In this document: one piece after another, positions 1 to 5,799 of the stretch
Position numbering within the stretch: position 1 is the first letter of the stretch
Layout: every line of letters starts with the position of its first letter
Assembly (NCBI GenBank): GCA_002474345.1
Contig: DKQD01000062.1
Location: forward strand, 61,247 to 70,676
DNA length: 9,430 nucleotides
Direction of reading: 5' to 3'
From: Bacteriovoracaceae bacterium UBA7317
Lineage (GTDB): Bacteria; Bdellovibrionota; Bacteriovoracia; Bacteriovoracales; Bacteriovoracaceae
Program-made: the position numbers and the translations under genes
The notes under the pieces: generated by a model
Told to the model about the DNA's origin: nothing
The model's database searches: none
What the model saw: only the letters and a program-made list of their open reading frames with translations

Positions 1-54
1 TAAAAAAGGCAAAATTTACAAGAGATGACTTAGAACTTTGATACTAGAAACTGT

Positions 55-58
55 GGAG
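55..58 (+). promoter_or_regulatory. Ribosome binding site of fusA
   Basis: GGAG lies 7 bases before the ATG at 66 and 16 bases before the in-frame ATG at 75. This spacing favours 66 as the start, although the conserved EF-G sequence (MAKTRNIG) only begins at the second ATG. Confidence 0.6.
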
Positions 59-65
59 TTTTTTA

Positions 66-2228
66 ATGAAATTAATGGCTAAAACGAGGAACATTGGTAT
101 TTCTGCTCACATTGATTCGGGCAAGACAACCCTCACAGAAAGAATCCTTTACTATTGTGACATGATTCACAAAATTGAGGACGTTCGAGGTGGTGGTGCC
201 GGAGCTAAGATGGACCATATGGAACTTGAAAAAGAAAAAGGGATTACAATTACTTCTGCTGCTACGACAGTTCATTGGAAAGGGTCTCAGGATAAGGGAA
301 TTGAAGGTGCCGAAGGTGGCGGAAAAGATATTCGTGTAAATATTATTGACACTCCAGGTCACGTTGACTTTACTGTTGAAGTTGAAAGATCCTTGAGGGT
401 TCTTGATGGAGCGGTACTTGTTTTATGTTCTGTGGCTGGTGTTCAATCACAGTCAATTACAGTTGATAGACAAATGAGGCGTTATCATGTTCCTAGAGTC
501 TGCTTTTTAAATAAAATGGACAGAATGGGTGCCAACCCTTGGAATGGAGTGAAGGCTCTTAAAGAAAAGTTAAAGCATAACGCTGTTCTTATGCAAATTC
601 CTATTGGTGCTGAAGAAAACTTTGAGGGCGTTGTTGACCTAATTACGCTTAAAGCTTGGTACTTCGATGGCTCTAATGGTGAAAAAGTAAGAATCGAGGA
701 ATGCCCAGCGGAACTTCTTGAGAAAGCTCAAGAAGAAAGAGAAGCTATGCTTGAGGCCCTTGCAGACTTTGATGATGACTTAATGGAAAAAGCTATGGAA
801 GGTGAGTTTGATAAAATAACTGACGATCAAATTCATAACGCTATTACAGTTGGTGTTAGGTCACTTAAATTAACTCCTGTTTACATGGGGTCTGCTTTTA
901 AGAACAAAGGTGTTCAACCTCTTTTAGATGCGGTATCAAGATACCTTCCTTCTCCACTTACATGTGACAAACCAAAGGCAATTGATAGCAATAATAATAA
1001 AACTTTAGATCTTATTCCTGATAGCGACAAAGATCTAGTTGCTATGGCTTTTAAAATTACTGATGAGCAATTTGGCCAGCTAACGTATACTAGGATCTAT
1101 CAAGGTACTCTTAAAAAGGGTGATCAAATATTTAATACTAGAACTAAGAAAAAGGTTAGAGTAGGTCGTTTAGTTCGAATGAACTCCAATGATCGTGAAA
1201 ATATCGACTCTGCCGGCTCTGGTGATATTGTCGCCATTATTGGTATGGATTGTGCGTCTGGTGATACATTTGTTGGAAATTCAGATTTAACTCATATTTC
1301 TTGTGAAGGAATGCACGTTCCTATTCCTGTTATTGAATTGTCGATCTCTGTTAAAGACAAAGACGCTCAAGCGAGAATGAGTAAAGGCCTTCAAAGGTTT
1401 TTGAAAGAAGATCCAACTTTCCATGTTTATACAGATGAAGAGTCTGGTGAAACAAGGATTGCTGGGATGGGTGAGCTTCACCTTGAAATTTATATCGAAA
1501 GATTAAATAGAGAATACAACTGTGAAGTTATAGTTGGTCCGCCCCAGGTTAATTACAGAGAGACTATTAACACCGAAGCCTCCTACGATTACCTTCATAA
1601 AAAGCAAACAGGTGGCTCTGGTCAGTTTGGTCAGGTTATTGGAAGAATTAAGCCATTGTTGGATGAAGAAAAAGACACCGAAGATCAAGTTTTTAAATTT
1701 CATAATCAGATTAAAGGTGGGTCTATTCCATCAGAATTTATTGGAGCCTGTGAAAAAGGCTTTAATGATGTAATGGAAAAAGGTCCATTAGCAGCTTTCC
1801 CTCTTATTAACGTTGAAGTTTTCCTCGAAGATGGGAAGTACCATGATGTTGACTCCTCAGACATGGCTTTTAGAATCGCTTCTAGACAAGCTATGAGGCA
1901 AGCTATTGGGAAAGCAGCTCCAGTTCTTCTAGAGCCTCTTATGAAGGTTGAAGCAACTACACCTGATGAGTATCAAGGTGGTGTTATTGGAGACCTTTCC
2001 TCTAGAAGAGGTATTATAATGGGGTCGGAGACTGATCCAAATGGAGAAGTCATTATTAACGCAGAAGTTCCTTTGTCAGAGATGTTTGGCTATTCCACAG
2101 ATTTAAGATCTTTAACTTCAGGAAAAGCTAGTTACACAATGGAGTTTTCCCGTTATGCAGAGTGTCCTCCTTCTATATCTGAAAAGGTTAAGAAAGAGAG
2201 AGCAGAAAAACTTGCTAAAGAAGATTAA
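66..2228 (+). CDS. fusA: Elongation factor G, spdEFG1 / mitochondrial-like type
   Basis: Translocation GTPase that moves tRNA and mRNA through the ribosome after peptide bond formation; cytoplasmic. All G motifs are present: G1 AHIDSGKT (residues 14-21), switch I around [15 protein letters not shown] (48-62), G3 DTPGH (95-99), G4 NKMD (149-152) and G5 SAFK (276-279). Domain III carries GMGELHLEI and domain IV the [12 protein letters not shown] loop. P-loop DSGKT, switch I MDx[12 protein letters not shown] and the [11 protein letters not shown] segment match the mitochondrial EFG1/spdEFG1 lineage rather than canonical EF-G (DAGKT, MDWMEQEQ). At 720 residues it is longer than the usual ~700, partly because of a Gly/Lys-rich insert at about residues 73-87 between switch I and G3. 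No rpsL, rpsG or tuf lies in the 200 bases either side, and a terminator follows at once, so it looks transcribed apart from a str operon on its 3' side. Very sure of the family, fairly sure of the subtype. Confidence 0.97.
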   Translation: MKLMAKTRNIGISAHIDSGKTTLTERILYYCDMIHKIEDVRGGGAGAKMDHMELEKEKGITITSAATTVHWKGSQDKGIEGAEGGGKDIRVNIIDTPGHVDFTVEVERSLRVLDGAVLVLCSVAGVQSQSITVDRQMRRYHVPRVCFLNKMDRMGANPWNGVKALKEKLKHNAVLMQIPIGAEENFEGVVDLITLKAWYFDGSNGEKVRIEECPAELLEKAQEEREAMLEALADFDDDLMEKAMEGEFDKITDDQIHNAITVGVRSLKLTPVYMGSAFKNKGVQPLLDAVSRYLPSPLTCDKPKAIDSNNNKTLDLIPDSDKDLVAMAFKITDEQFGQLTYTRIYQGTLKKGDQIFNTRTKKKVRVGRLVRMNSNDRENIDSAGSGDIVAIIGMDCASGDTFVGNSDLTHISCEGMHVPIPVIELSISVKDKDAQARMSKGLQRFLKEDPTFHVYTDEESGETRIAGMGELHLEIYIERLNREYNCEVIVGPPQVNYRETINTEASYDYLHKKQTGGSGQFGQVIGRIKPLLDEEKDTEDQVFKFHNQIKGGSIPSEFIGACEKGFNDVMEKGPLAAFPLINVEVFLEDGKYHDVDSSDMAFRIASRQAMRQAIGKAAPVLLEPLMKVEATTPDEYQGGVIGDLSSRRGIIMGSETDPNGEVIINAEVPLSEMFGYSTDLRSLTSGKASYTMEFSRYAECPPSISEKVKKERAEKLAKED

Positions 2229-2238
2229 TATCTAATAT

Positions 2239-2281
2239 TTCCTCCAGCTCTGGATTCACTGGAGCTAGGGGGAATTTTTTT
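2239..2281 (+). terminator. Intrinsic terminator of fusA
   Basis: A GC-containing hairpin begins 11 bases after the fusA stop. The left arm TTCCTCCAGCTC (2239-2250) pairs with GAGCT-A-GGGGGAA (2262-2274) with one bulged A and one U-G pair, around an 11-base loop. It is followed directly by seven T (2275-2281) and a further T-rich stretch. This is a textbook rho-independent terminator and isolates fusA from the next gene. Confidence 0.9.
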
Positions 2282-2321
2282 CCCTTTTTAACCCTTGTAT
2301 GAATCATGAGAACCTTTACGT

Positions 2322-2337
2322 TAAGTTATTAAACTTA
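2322..2337 (+). repeat. Inverted repeat upstream of winged-helix gene
   Basis: Perfect 6-bp arms TAAGTT and AACTTA flank ATTA. The repeat lies 32 bases before the likely start of a predicted DNA-binding protein, so an autoregulatory operator is possible. It is short and AT-rich and could occur by chance. Confidence 0.4.
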
Positions 2338-2369
2338 GGCTGAAAATAATATTGGCTGGGGAAGAAGGG

Positions 2370-2801
2370 ATGACAGGTACATTCGAAACAGGTCTTATTC
2401 ATGGGGTTGATAGTGAAAGATCCAGGGAAGAGGAAGGTATAGGGGTACCAAAAAATCTACGATTTCCTACAACATCTGAAATACCAGACCTCTTTTTTGA
2501 TCAAATCATTGGTGAGTTCAGGCTTAATAGAGTTGAGATACTTGTTCTAATGTATCTATACCGATTAGTTTGGTGCAAACCAAACTTATACAAAAGTTAT
2601 GGTCTTTCTGTCGTGGCAAAGGAAGAAGATTTGGTGGATGCAGTTGGTCTTAAATCGGATGAGTTTTTTGGCGCAATTCATAGTTTGGAAGTTAATGGCT
2701 TTATATCAGTAATTAGGCCTGGACAGTTTTTTGTTAGGAAGTATTTCACCCAAGAGAATGACTTTATCTATGGTCAAACTTATGACGACTTCGAAGTTTA
2801 G
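2370..2801 (+). CDS. Small winged-helix DNA-binding protein, function unknown
   Basis: A 143-residue protein that I do not recognise by name. Residues 1-35 are polar and probably flexible. Residues 39-127 have the pattern of a winged helix: a long hydrophobic helix (about 53-68, VEILVLMYLYRLVW), a second helix (84-92, KEEDLVDAV), a likely recognition helix (95-111, KSDEFFGAIHSLEVNGF) and a beta wing (112-126, ISVIRPGQFFVRKYF). The tail (127-143) is acidic and aromatic. The ATG at 2370 is chosen because GGGGAAG (2358-2364) sits 5 bases before it. A TTG at 2352 would add six residues but has no good ribosome binding site. The fusA terminator upstream indicates an independent promoter, although no clear -35/-10 pair is visible. 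The fold suggests a transcription factor or a replication-type DNA-binding protein. There is no signal peptide or membrane segment. Target and role are unknown. Confidence 0.8.
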   Translation: MTGTFETGLIHGVDSERSREEEGIGVPKNLRFPTTSEIPDLFFDQIIGEFRLNRVEILVLMYLYRLVWCKPNLYKSYGLSVVAKEEDLVDAVGLKSDEFFGAIHSLEVNGFISVIRPGQFFVRKYFTQENDFIYGQTYDDFEV

Positions 2802-2882
2802 TCTAAATTACTTACTCAATCATTTCAAACACTTATAAATATAAATAACATTTTTTGTTTCGCATACAACCTTTCCAGTGCG

Positions 2883-2910
2883 TTGCCTTTTTTATAAAAG
2901 TGGCTATAAT
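2883..2910 (+). promoter_or_regulatory. Possible sigma-70-type promoter before the DUF3050 gene
   Basis: TTGCCT (2883-2888) and a perfect TATAAT (2905-2910) are separated by 16 bases. The predicted start of transcription, about 2916-2918, would fall in the ribosome binding site, leaving a leader of only 8-10 bases before the ATG at 2926. That is unusual, so the match may be real or fortuitous. Confidence 0.4.
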
Positions 2911-2925
2911 AAAGAGGGTTCTAAG

Positions 2926-3684
2926 ATGAATATCGAAACATTTCGTCACAAAATTGGGCTTAAGCAAAACAGTCTTGCTGAACACCCTTTATACTCTGCT
3001 TTGAAAAGCAATGATTCCTTAAAAATTTTTATGGAGTACCATGTTTTTGCTGTTTGGGACTTTATGAGTCTTTTAAAGGCGTTACAGAGAGAAATAACTT
3101 GTGTAGCGGTGCCTTGGAAGCCATCAAAATATCCAGGTGAATTAGTTCAATTCATTAACGAAATAGTATTAGGAGAAGAATCAGACTCTCTTCCTGGAGG
3201 TGGGGCCCTCTGTCACTTTGACCTGTATTTAAAGGGTATGAATGAAGTTGGTGCAAGTACAGATTCGATTGAGTTGTTTTTAGAAAACTTTGATACCAAG
3301 CCTCTAAGTGAAAGTATAAGGGAGTTCGTCTCTTATACTTTAGATTTAGCTAAAAATGGTACTCTTCCTGAAATAGCGGCTTCTTTTCTTTTTGGAAGAG
3401 AAAGTTTAATTCCAAAAATGTACCAAGGTTTACTAGATAAGATGAAGGTTGATAAGACGACTTGTCCATCATTTGTTTATTACGTTCAAAGACATATTGA
3501 AATCGATGGTGATGAGCATAGTCTTTTGGCAGAAAAATGCCTTAAAATATTGTGTGGTGATGATGAAGTTAAATGGGAGCAAGCTCTCAACGCTGGTTTA
3601 TCCTCGCTAGAGAAAAGGCAAAAGTTGTGGAGCTCCGTTTACGCTCAAATTGAAGGTGTGAATCTTCAAGAATGTCCAAAGTAG
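2926..3684 (+). CDS. DUF3050 family protein, putative haem-oxygenase-fold metalloprotein
   Basis: A soluble, mostly helical protein of 252 residues. The sequence matches the DUF3050 signature: HPLY (20-23), FMEYHVFAVWDFMSLLKALQ (35-54), VPWKP (62-66), INEIVLGEESD (77-87), CHFDLYL (96-102), FLFGRESLIPKM (154-165) and RHIEIDGDEH (189-198). No biochemical function is established for the family to my knowledge. The spread of conserved His, Glu and Asp (H39, E84/E85, H97, E159, then H190, D194 and H198 in one helix) resembles the metal ligands of haem-oxygenase-like diiron oxidases, so an oxidase or oxygenase role is a reasonable inference. The start at 2926 is chosen because AGAGGG (2913-2918) lies 7 bases upstream. 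A GTG at 2878 would add 16 unconserved residues across the TATAAT box. No signal peptide is present. Its same-strand neighbours give no functional hint. Confidence 0.85.
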   Translation: MNIETFRHKIGLKQNSLAEHPLYSALKSNDSLKIFMEYHVFAVWDFMSLLKALQREITCVAVPWKPSKYPGELVQFINEIVLGEESDSLPGGGALCHFDLYLKGMNEVGASTDSIELFLENFDTKPLSESIREFVSYTLDLAKNGTLPEIAASFLFGRESLIPKMYQGLLDKMKVDKTTCPSFVYYVQRHIEIDGDEHSLLAEKCLKILCGDDEVKWEQALNAGLSSLEKRQKLWSSVYAQIEGVNLQECPK

Positions 3685-3715
3685 TTGGCGGAATATTATT
3701 CAGTAAGTTTTTCAA

Positions 3716-3732
3716 ACCTTTTTCAAAAAGGT
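3716..3732 (+). repeat. Hairpin downstream of the DUF3050 gene
   Basis: Perfect 8-bp arms ACCTTTTT and AAAAAGGT surround a single C. In RNA this would fold as a shorter stem with a larger loop. It begins 32 bases after the DUF3050 stop but has no T run on either strand, so it is at best a weak terminator or an RNA-stabilising hairpin. Confidence 0.4.
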
Positions 3733-3875
3733 GGACAATAAATCTAATATGTCTCTATGATTAAGGTAAGGCTTTATCAGGAAAGAAGGCTATAAATAAG
3801 GGTGTTTTTCGCTTTGCCTAAAAATCATAAGGCCTTTTACCGACTATGATTCCTTATTGTAATTTTTTCCGGACC

Positions 3876-3904
3876 TTAAGTAAGCCGAAAATATGTTTTA
3901 GAAT
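3876..3904 (+). promoter_or_regulatory. Candidate promoter of the exbB-exbD operon
   Basis: TTAAGT (3876-3881) and TAGAAT (3899-3904) are 17 bases apart. The -10 box matches the consensus at 5 of 6 positions and the -35 box at 3 of 6. Transcription from about 3911 would give a leader of roughly 24 bases that contains the ribosome binding site. Confidence 0.35.
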
Positions 3905-3934
3905 ATAGTTCATTTTCTGAATGGGAGAGAGGTA

Positions 3935-4480
3935 ATGGCCATAGTTGACTATATTAAAAGTGGTGGAGAGATAATGTATGTTCTTCTGGGGATGAACATT
4001 CTTGGTTTTACCTTAATTATTTGGAAGGTTTTTGCCTTTTATGGTGAGAAGAAACTTATTATTTTTCACGCTCAGGAAATTTTGAAGTCCTTAAGAAAAG
4101 ATCAATGTCCTGGAGTTCACGCAGACTCACTCATTCTAGAAATGGCCAAAGATAGAGTATACTCTGTTGGGCATTACTTAGGACGAGGGCTGAATACCAT
4201 TAAAATTATCGCGACGATTTCCCCTCTTTTGGGACTTTTAGGAACAGCTCTTGGCGTTTTATCTGCTTTTAGATCTATTGCATCCCATGGCCTTAATCAA
4301 CCGAGCCTTTTTGCTGATGGTATTTCAATGGCACTTATTACTACAGTCGGCGGGCTACTGGTGGCTATTCCTCACTTCATTTCTTATAATTATCTTACAA
4401 GTTGGCTAACCTCCTATGAGGTAAAGCTTGAAGATCAGGTTCTTTCTCAATATTTGAGTGAGCAAAAATCTGAGGTATGA
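3935..4480 (+). CDS. exbB: ExbB/TolQ/MotA-family proton channel protein
   Basis: Inner-membrane subunit of a proton-driven motor, expected to form an oligomer around an ExbD dimer. At 181 residues it is a short member of the family (E. coli ExbB has 244). Three membrane segments are visible at about residues 12-35, 90-112 and 131-152, with the cytoplasmic loop between the first two. The family signature is clear: ISPLLGLLGTALGVLSAF (95-112), the PSLFADGIS segment (123-131) and TTVGGLLVAIP (136-146). Pore-lining threonines (T104, T136/T137) are present, but the position that is Glu in E. coli ExbB and TolQ (GI-x-E-AL) is Met132. GGGAGAGAGG (3923-3932) just before the ATG is a strong ribosome binding site. 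exbD follows after 4 bases. Sequence alone does not separate ExbB from TolQ; ExbB is preferred on length and the GIS-x-AL-x-TT pattern. Confidence 0.9.
   Translation: MAIVDYIKSGGEIMYVLLGMNILGFTLIIWKVFAFYGEKKLIIFHAQEILKSLRKDQCPGVHADSLILEMAKDRVYSVGHYLGRGLNTIKIIATISPLLGLLGTALGVLSAFRSIASHGLNQPSLFADGISMALITTVGGLLVAIPHFISYNYLTSWLTSYEVKLEDQVLSQYLSEQKSEV
4472..4475 (+). promoter_or_regulatory. Ribosome binding site deciding the exbD start
   Basis: GAGG lies inside the last codons of exbB, 9 bases before the ATG at 4485. It supports that start over an upstream GTG at 4458, which would overlap exbB by 23 bases. Confidence 0.55.
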
Positions 4481-4484
4481 TTCC

Positions 4485-4880
4485 ATGAAAAGAATGAGAA
4501 AAAGAGAAGATTTAGTTCCAGAGTTGACTCCACTTATAGATGTTATTTTTCTTCTTTTAATTTTCTTTATGGTAACAACTGTTTTTAAAAAAGAAGAATC
4601 AGCTTTATTACTTCAACTTCCTAAGGCCCAGGATGCTAAATCAAAAGATCAAAAACCTTTGAAAGGAATTTTGATTGAGTTGACAAGAGAAGTATTTGCT
4701 CTTAACGGTAAAAAAAGCTCTTTTACAAATTTTGATCTTTTTTGCAAAAAACAAATGAATAAAAATGTGCCAATAGATCTTCGTGTTGATAAAAAAGTTG
4801 CTTATGAAAAGCTTGTTAAAGTTTTAAATATTCTTCAAAAATATAAACTTTCAAACCTCTCCTTAGTTACTGATAAATAG
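4485..4880 (+). CDS. exbD: ExbD/TolR-family motor subunit
   Basis: Partner of ExbB in the inner-membrane proton-motive-force transducer. The 131-residue protein has the standard plan: a basic cytoplasmic N-terminus (residues 1-9), the signature PELTPLIDVIFLLLIFFMV at 12-30 with the essential proton-carrying Asp at residue 19, and one membrane helix. A periplasmic domain follows (about 35-131), with the beta/alpha pattern of ExbD/TolR: the GILIELTREVFALNGK strand region and DLRVDKKVAYEKLVKVLNILQK near the end. Length is normal for ExbD. It starts 4 bases after the exbB stop, so the two genes are almost certainly co-transcribed and translationally coupled. An in-frame ATG at 4494 is an alternative that would remove three residues. 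Whether the complex is of Ton, Tol or gliding-motor type cannot be decided from this subunit. Confidence 0.92.
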   Translation: MKRMRKREDLVPELTPLIDVIFLLLIFFMVTTVFKKEESALLLQLPKAQDAKSKDQKPLKGILIELTREVFALNGKKSSFTNFDLFCKKQMNKNVPIDLRVDKKVAYEKLVKVLNILQKYKLSNLSLVTDK

Positions 4881-4901
4881 ATCTTGTGAATTTATCTATT
4901 T
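4875..4901 (+). repeat. Inverted repeat spanning the exbD stop codon
   Basis: AAATAGAT (4875-4882) and ATCTATTT (4894-4901) form an 8-bp AT-rich stem with an 11-base loop, and the exbD stop lies in the left arm. No T run follows, so termination here looks weak and read-through into the next gene is likely. Confidence 0.35.
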
Positions 4902-4937
4902 CAAAAAATAAATACTTAGACCCATGTCTTATTTGAA

Positions 4938-5798
4938 ATGAAAAAAAATAAAAAGTCATTTAAATTAAATTTAATCCTAGGGTTCATATTAATTTTATGT
5001 CTTTTCGTTTTTAGGGATAACTTAAGGTTCAATGTATTTATTAAGGGATTCATTTTTCCAGAAGAAAGGGTTACTAAGAGTTTTATTTTTCAACCTTCAA
5101 TTAATAGTTTTGATGATATTAAACCACAAGATGATCAGAGGCTTAATAAAGAGGGGGGGGCTTTAGAAAAAGCTCCAAAAATGTATAAAAAAAATATTTT
5201 AAATTTCAGAAAGGAAATTAATGACTGTGAGGAAGAGTTTAATGCAATTTTTGAATCTTTTCTAAATGGTGAAAGCTTAATTGAAGTAGATAATTCCCGT
5301 GCAATCTTAGTTCTCGAAGAGTTAGAAGGCTTTGATTTTCGAAATGAATTTTATAAAAAAGAGTATAAAAAAGGGGTAGAAGTTTCACCATGTTCAAATC
5401 AATCTAATATTGTTCTTTTAAATCAAGTTTTTTCAGAAAATTCACTTGATTCTTGGGATAACGAGACTCTTCAAAAAATGAGAAGAGTATTAACAAGAAT
5501 CTTAGCTGATATGTCTATGCTTCCGGGATCAATTGAAGATTTTGAAAATATATTTATTCAGTTGGAGTTGATTCATGAAAAGAATTTATTCGAAGGAATT
5601 TATGGAGAAGAAATGAAGCAATTAAGGAGGGAGTTTGAAGAAGTAAAAGGGGTTTTTGAGCTTAGGGATTTTGCTTTAGAAAGTAATGAATATAAAAAAT
5701 TAAAAAAACATGAAAGTTCAAAAGAGTTATTAATAAAGTTTAAGCAAAAAACGAGGCATTTCTTGAATTCAACACTTAAGGACTTTTACAATCCTTAA
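4938..5798 (+). CDS. Unrecognised single-pass envelope protein, third gene of the exbBD operon
   Basis: A 286-residue protein that I do not recognise. It has a Lys-rich N-terminus (residues 1-9), one hydrophobic segment (about 10-26) and a long hydrophilic remainder. The positive-inside rule puts residues ~27-286 in the periplasm, anchored by the N-terminal helix; an uncleaved anchor is likelier than a signal peptide. The C-terminal half (about 175-280) is charged and probably helical. Two extracytoplasmic cysteines (C97 and C152) could form a disulfide. It lies 57 bases after exbD on the same strand, where a TonB or TolA gene often sits, but lacks a Pro-rich spacer, a TonB C-terminal domain and a TolA-like long Ala/Lys coiled coil. 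The start is uncertain because no good ribosome binding site precedes the ATG. A run of eight G (5153-5160) in codons 72-75 is out of place in this very AT-rich gene. Probably a real gene; function unknown, possibly an effector or accessory of the motor. Confidence 0.75.
   Translation: MKKNKKSFKLNLILGFILILCLFVFRDNLRFNVFIKGFIFPEERVTKSFIFQPSINSFDDIKPQDDQRLNKEGGALEKAPKMYKKNILNFRKEINDCEEEFNAIFESFLNGESLIEVDNSRAILVLEELEGFDFRNEFYKKEYKKGVEVSPCSNQSNIVLLNQVFSENSLDSWDNETLQKMRRVLTRILADMSMLPGSIEDFENIFIQLELIHEKNLFEGIYGEEMKQLRREFEEVKGVFELRDFALESNEYKKLKKHESSKELLIKFKQKTRHFLNSTLKDFYNP
5153..5160 (+). repeat. Homopolymeric G8 tract inside a coding region
   Basis: Eight consecutive G interrupt a strongly AT-rich gene at codons 72-75. 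With seven G the frame reaches TAG two codons later; with nine G it reaches TAA within about ten codons. Either slip would truncate the protein to about 75-83 residues, so the tract could act as an on/off switch. Confidence 0.6.
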
Positions 5799-5799
5799 G
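5775..5799. terminator. Inverted repeat at the convergent gene ends, candidate bidirectional terminator
   Basis: CTTAAGGA (5775-5782) and TCCTTAAG (5792-5799) form a perfect 8-bp stem with a 9-base loop. It contains both stop codons, which share TTAA at 5795-5798. On the + strand six T follow about 11 bases after the stem (5811-5816); no T run follows on the - strand. It is the only plausible termination signal between the two convergent operons. Confidence 0.4.

Larger units (their letters stand above)
3685..3934 (+). other. 250-base non-coding region with inverted repeats, upstream of exbB
   Basis: No credible coding frame is present. Visible structure includes a hairpin ACCTTTTT-C-AAAAAGGT (3716-3732) without a following T run, and the octamer CTATGATT present twice (3755-3762 and 3844-3851). 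A single complement AATCATA (3823-3829) could pair with either copy. A further pair is AATAAGG (3795-3801) with CCTTATT (3852-3858), followed by a short T run. The far end holds a candidate promoter and the exbB ribosome binding site. It may be a regulated leader, a terminator region for the DUF3050 gene, or simply AT-rich spacer. Confidence 0.4.

Noticed and set aside
15..45. Possible fusA promoter: TTTACA (15-20) with GATACT (40-45)
   Set aside because: The spacing of 19 bases is poor and the implied start of transcription would fall at the ribosome binding site. The true promoter is probably outside the window.
72..362. 96-residue frame on the minus strand
   Set aside because: It lies wholly opposite the conserved GTPase domain of fusA and its translation has no recognisable domain; antisense shadow.
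1287..1773. Three short frames opposite or offset within fusA (minus 1287-1481, minus 1503-1703, plus 1534-1773)
   Set aside because: All are inside well-conserved EF-G domains III to V and show no independent start signal or protein character.
3757..3795. Twelve-codon frame from ATG at 3757 in the exbB upstream region
   Set aside because: There is no ribosome binding site and it is too short to support without conservation data.
4941..4948. Run of eight A after the start codon of the unknown gene, and a second A8 near 5184
   Set aside because: A runs of this length are common in AT-rich Lys-rich coding sequence, unlike the G8 tract, so they were not treated as switches.
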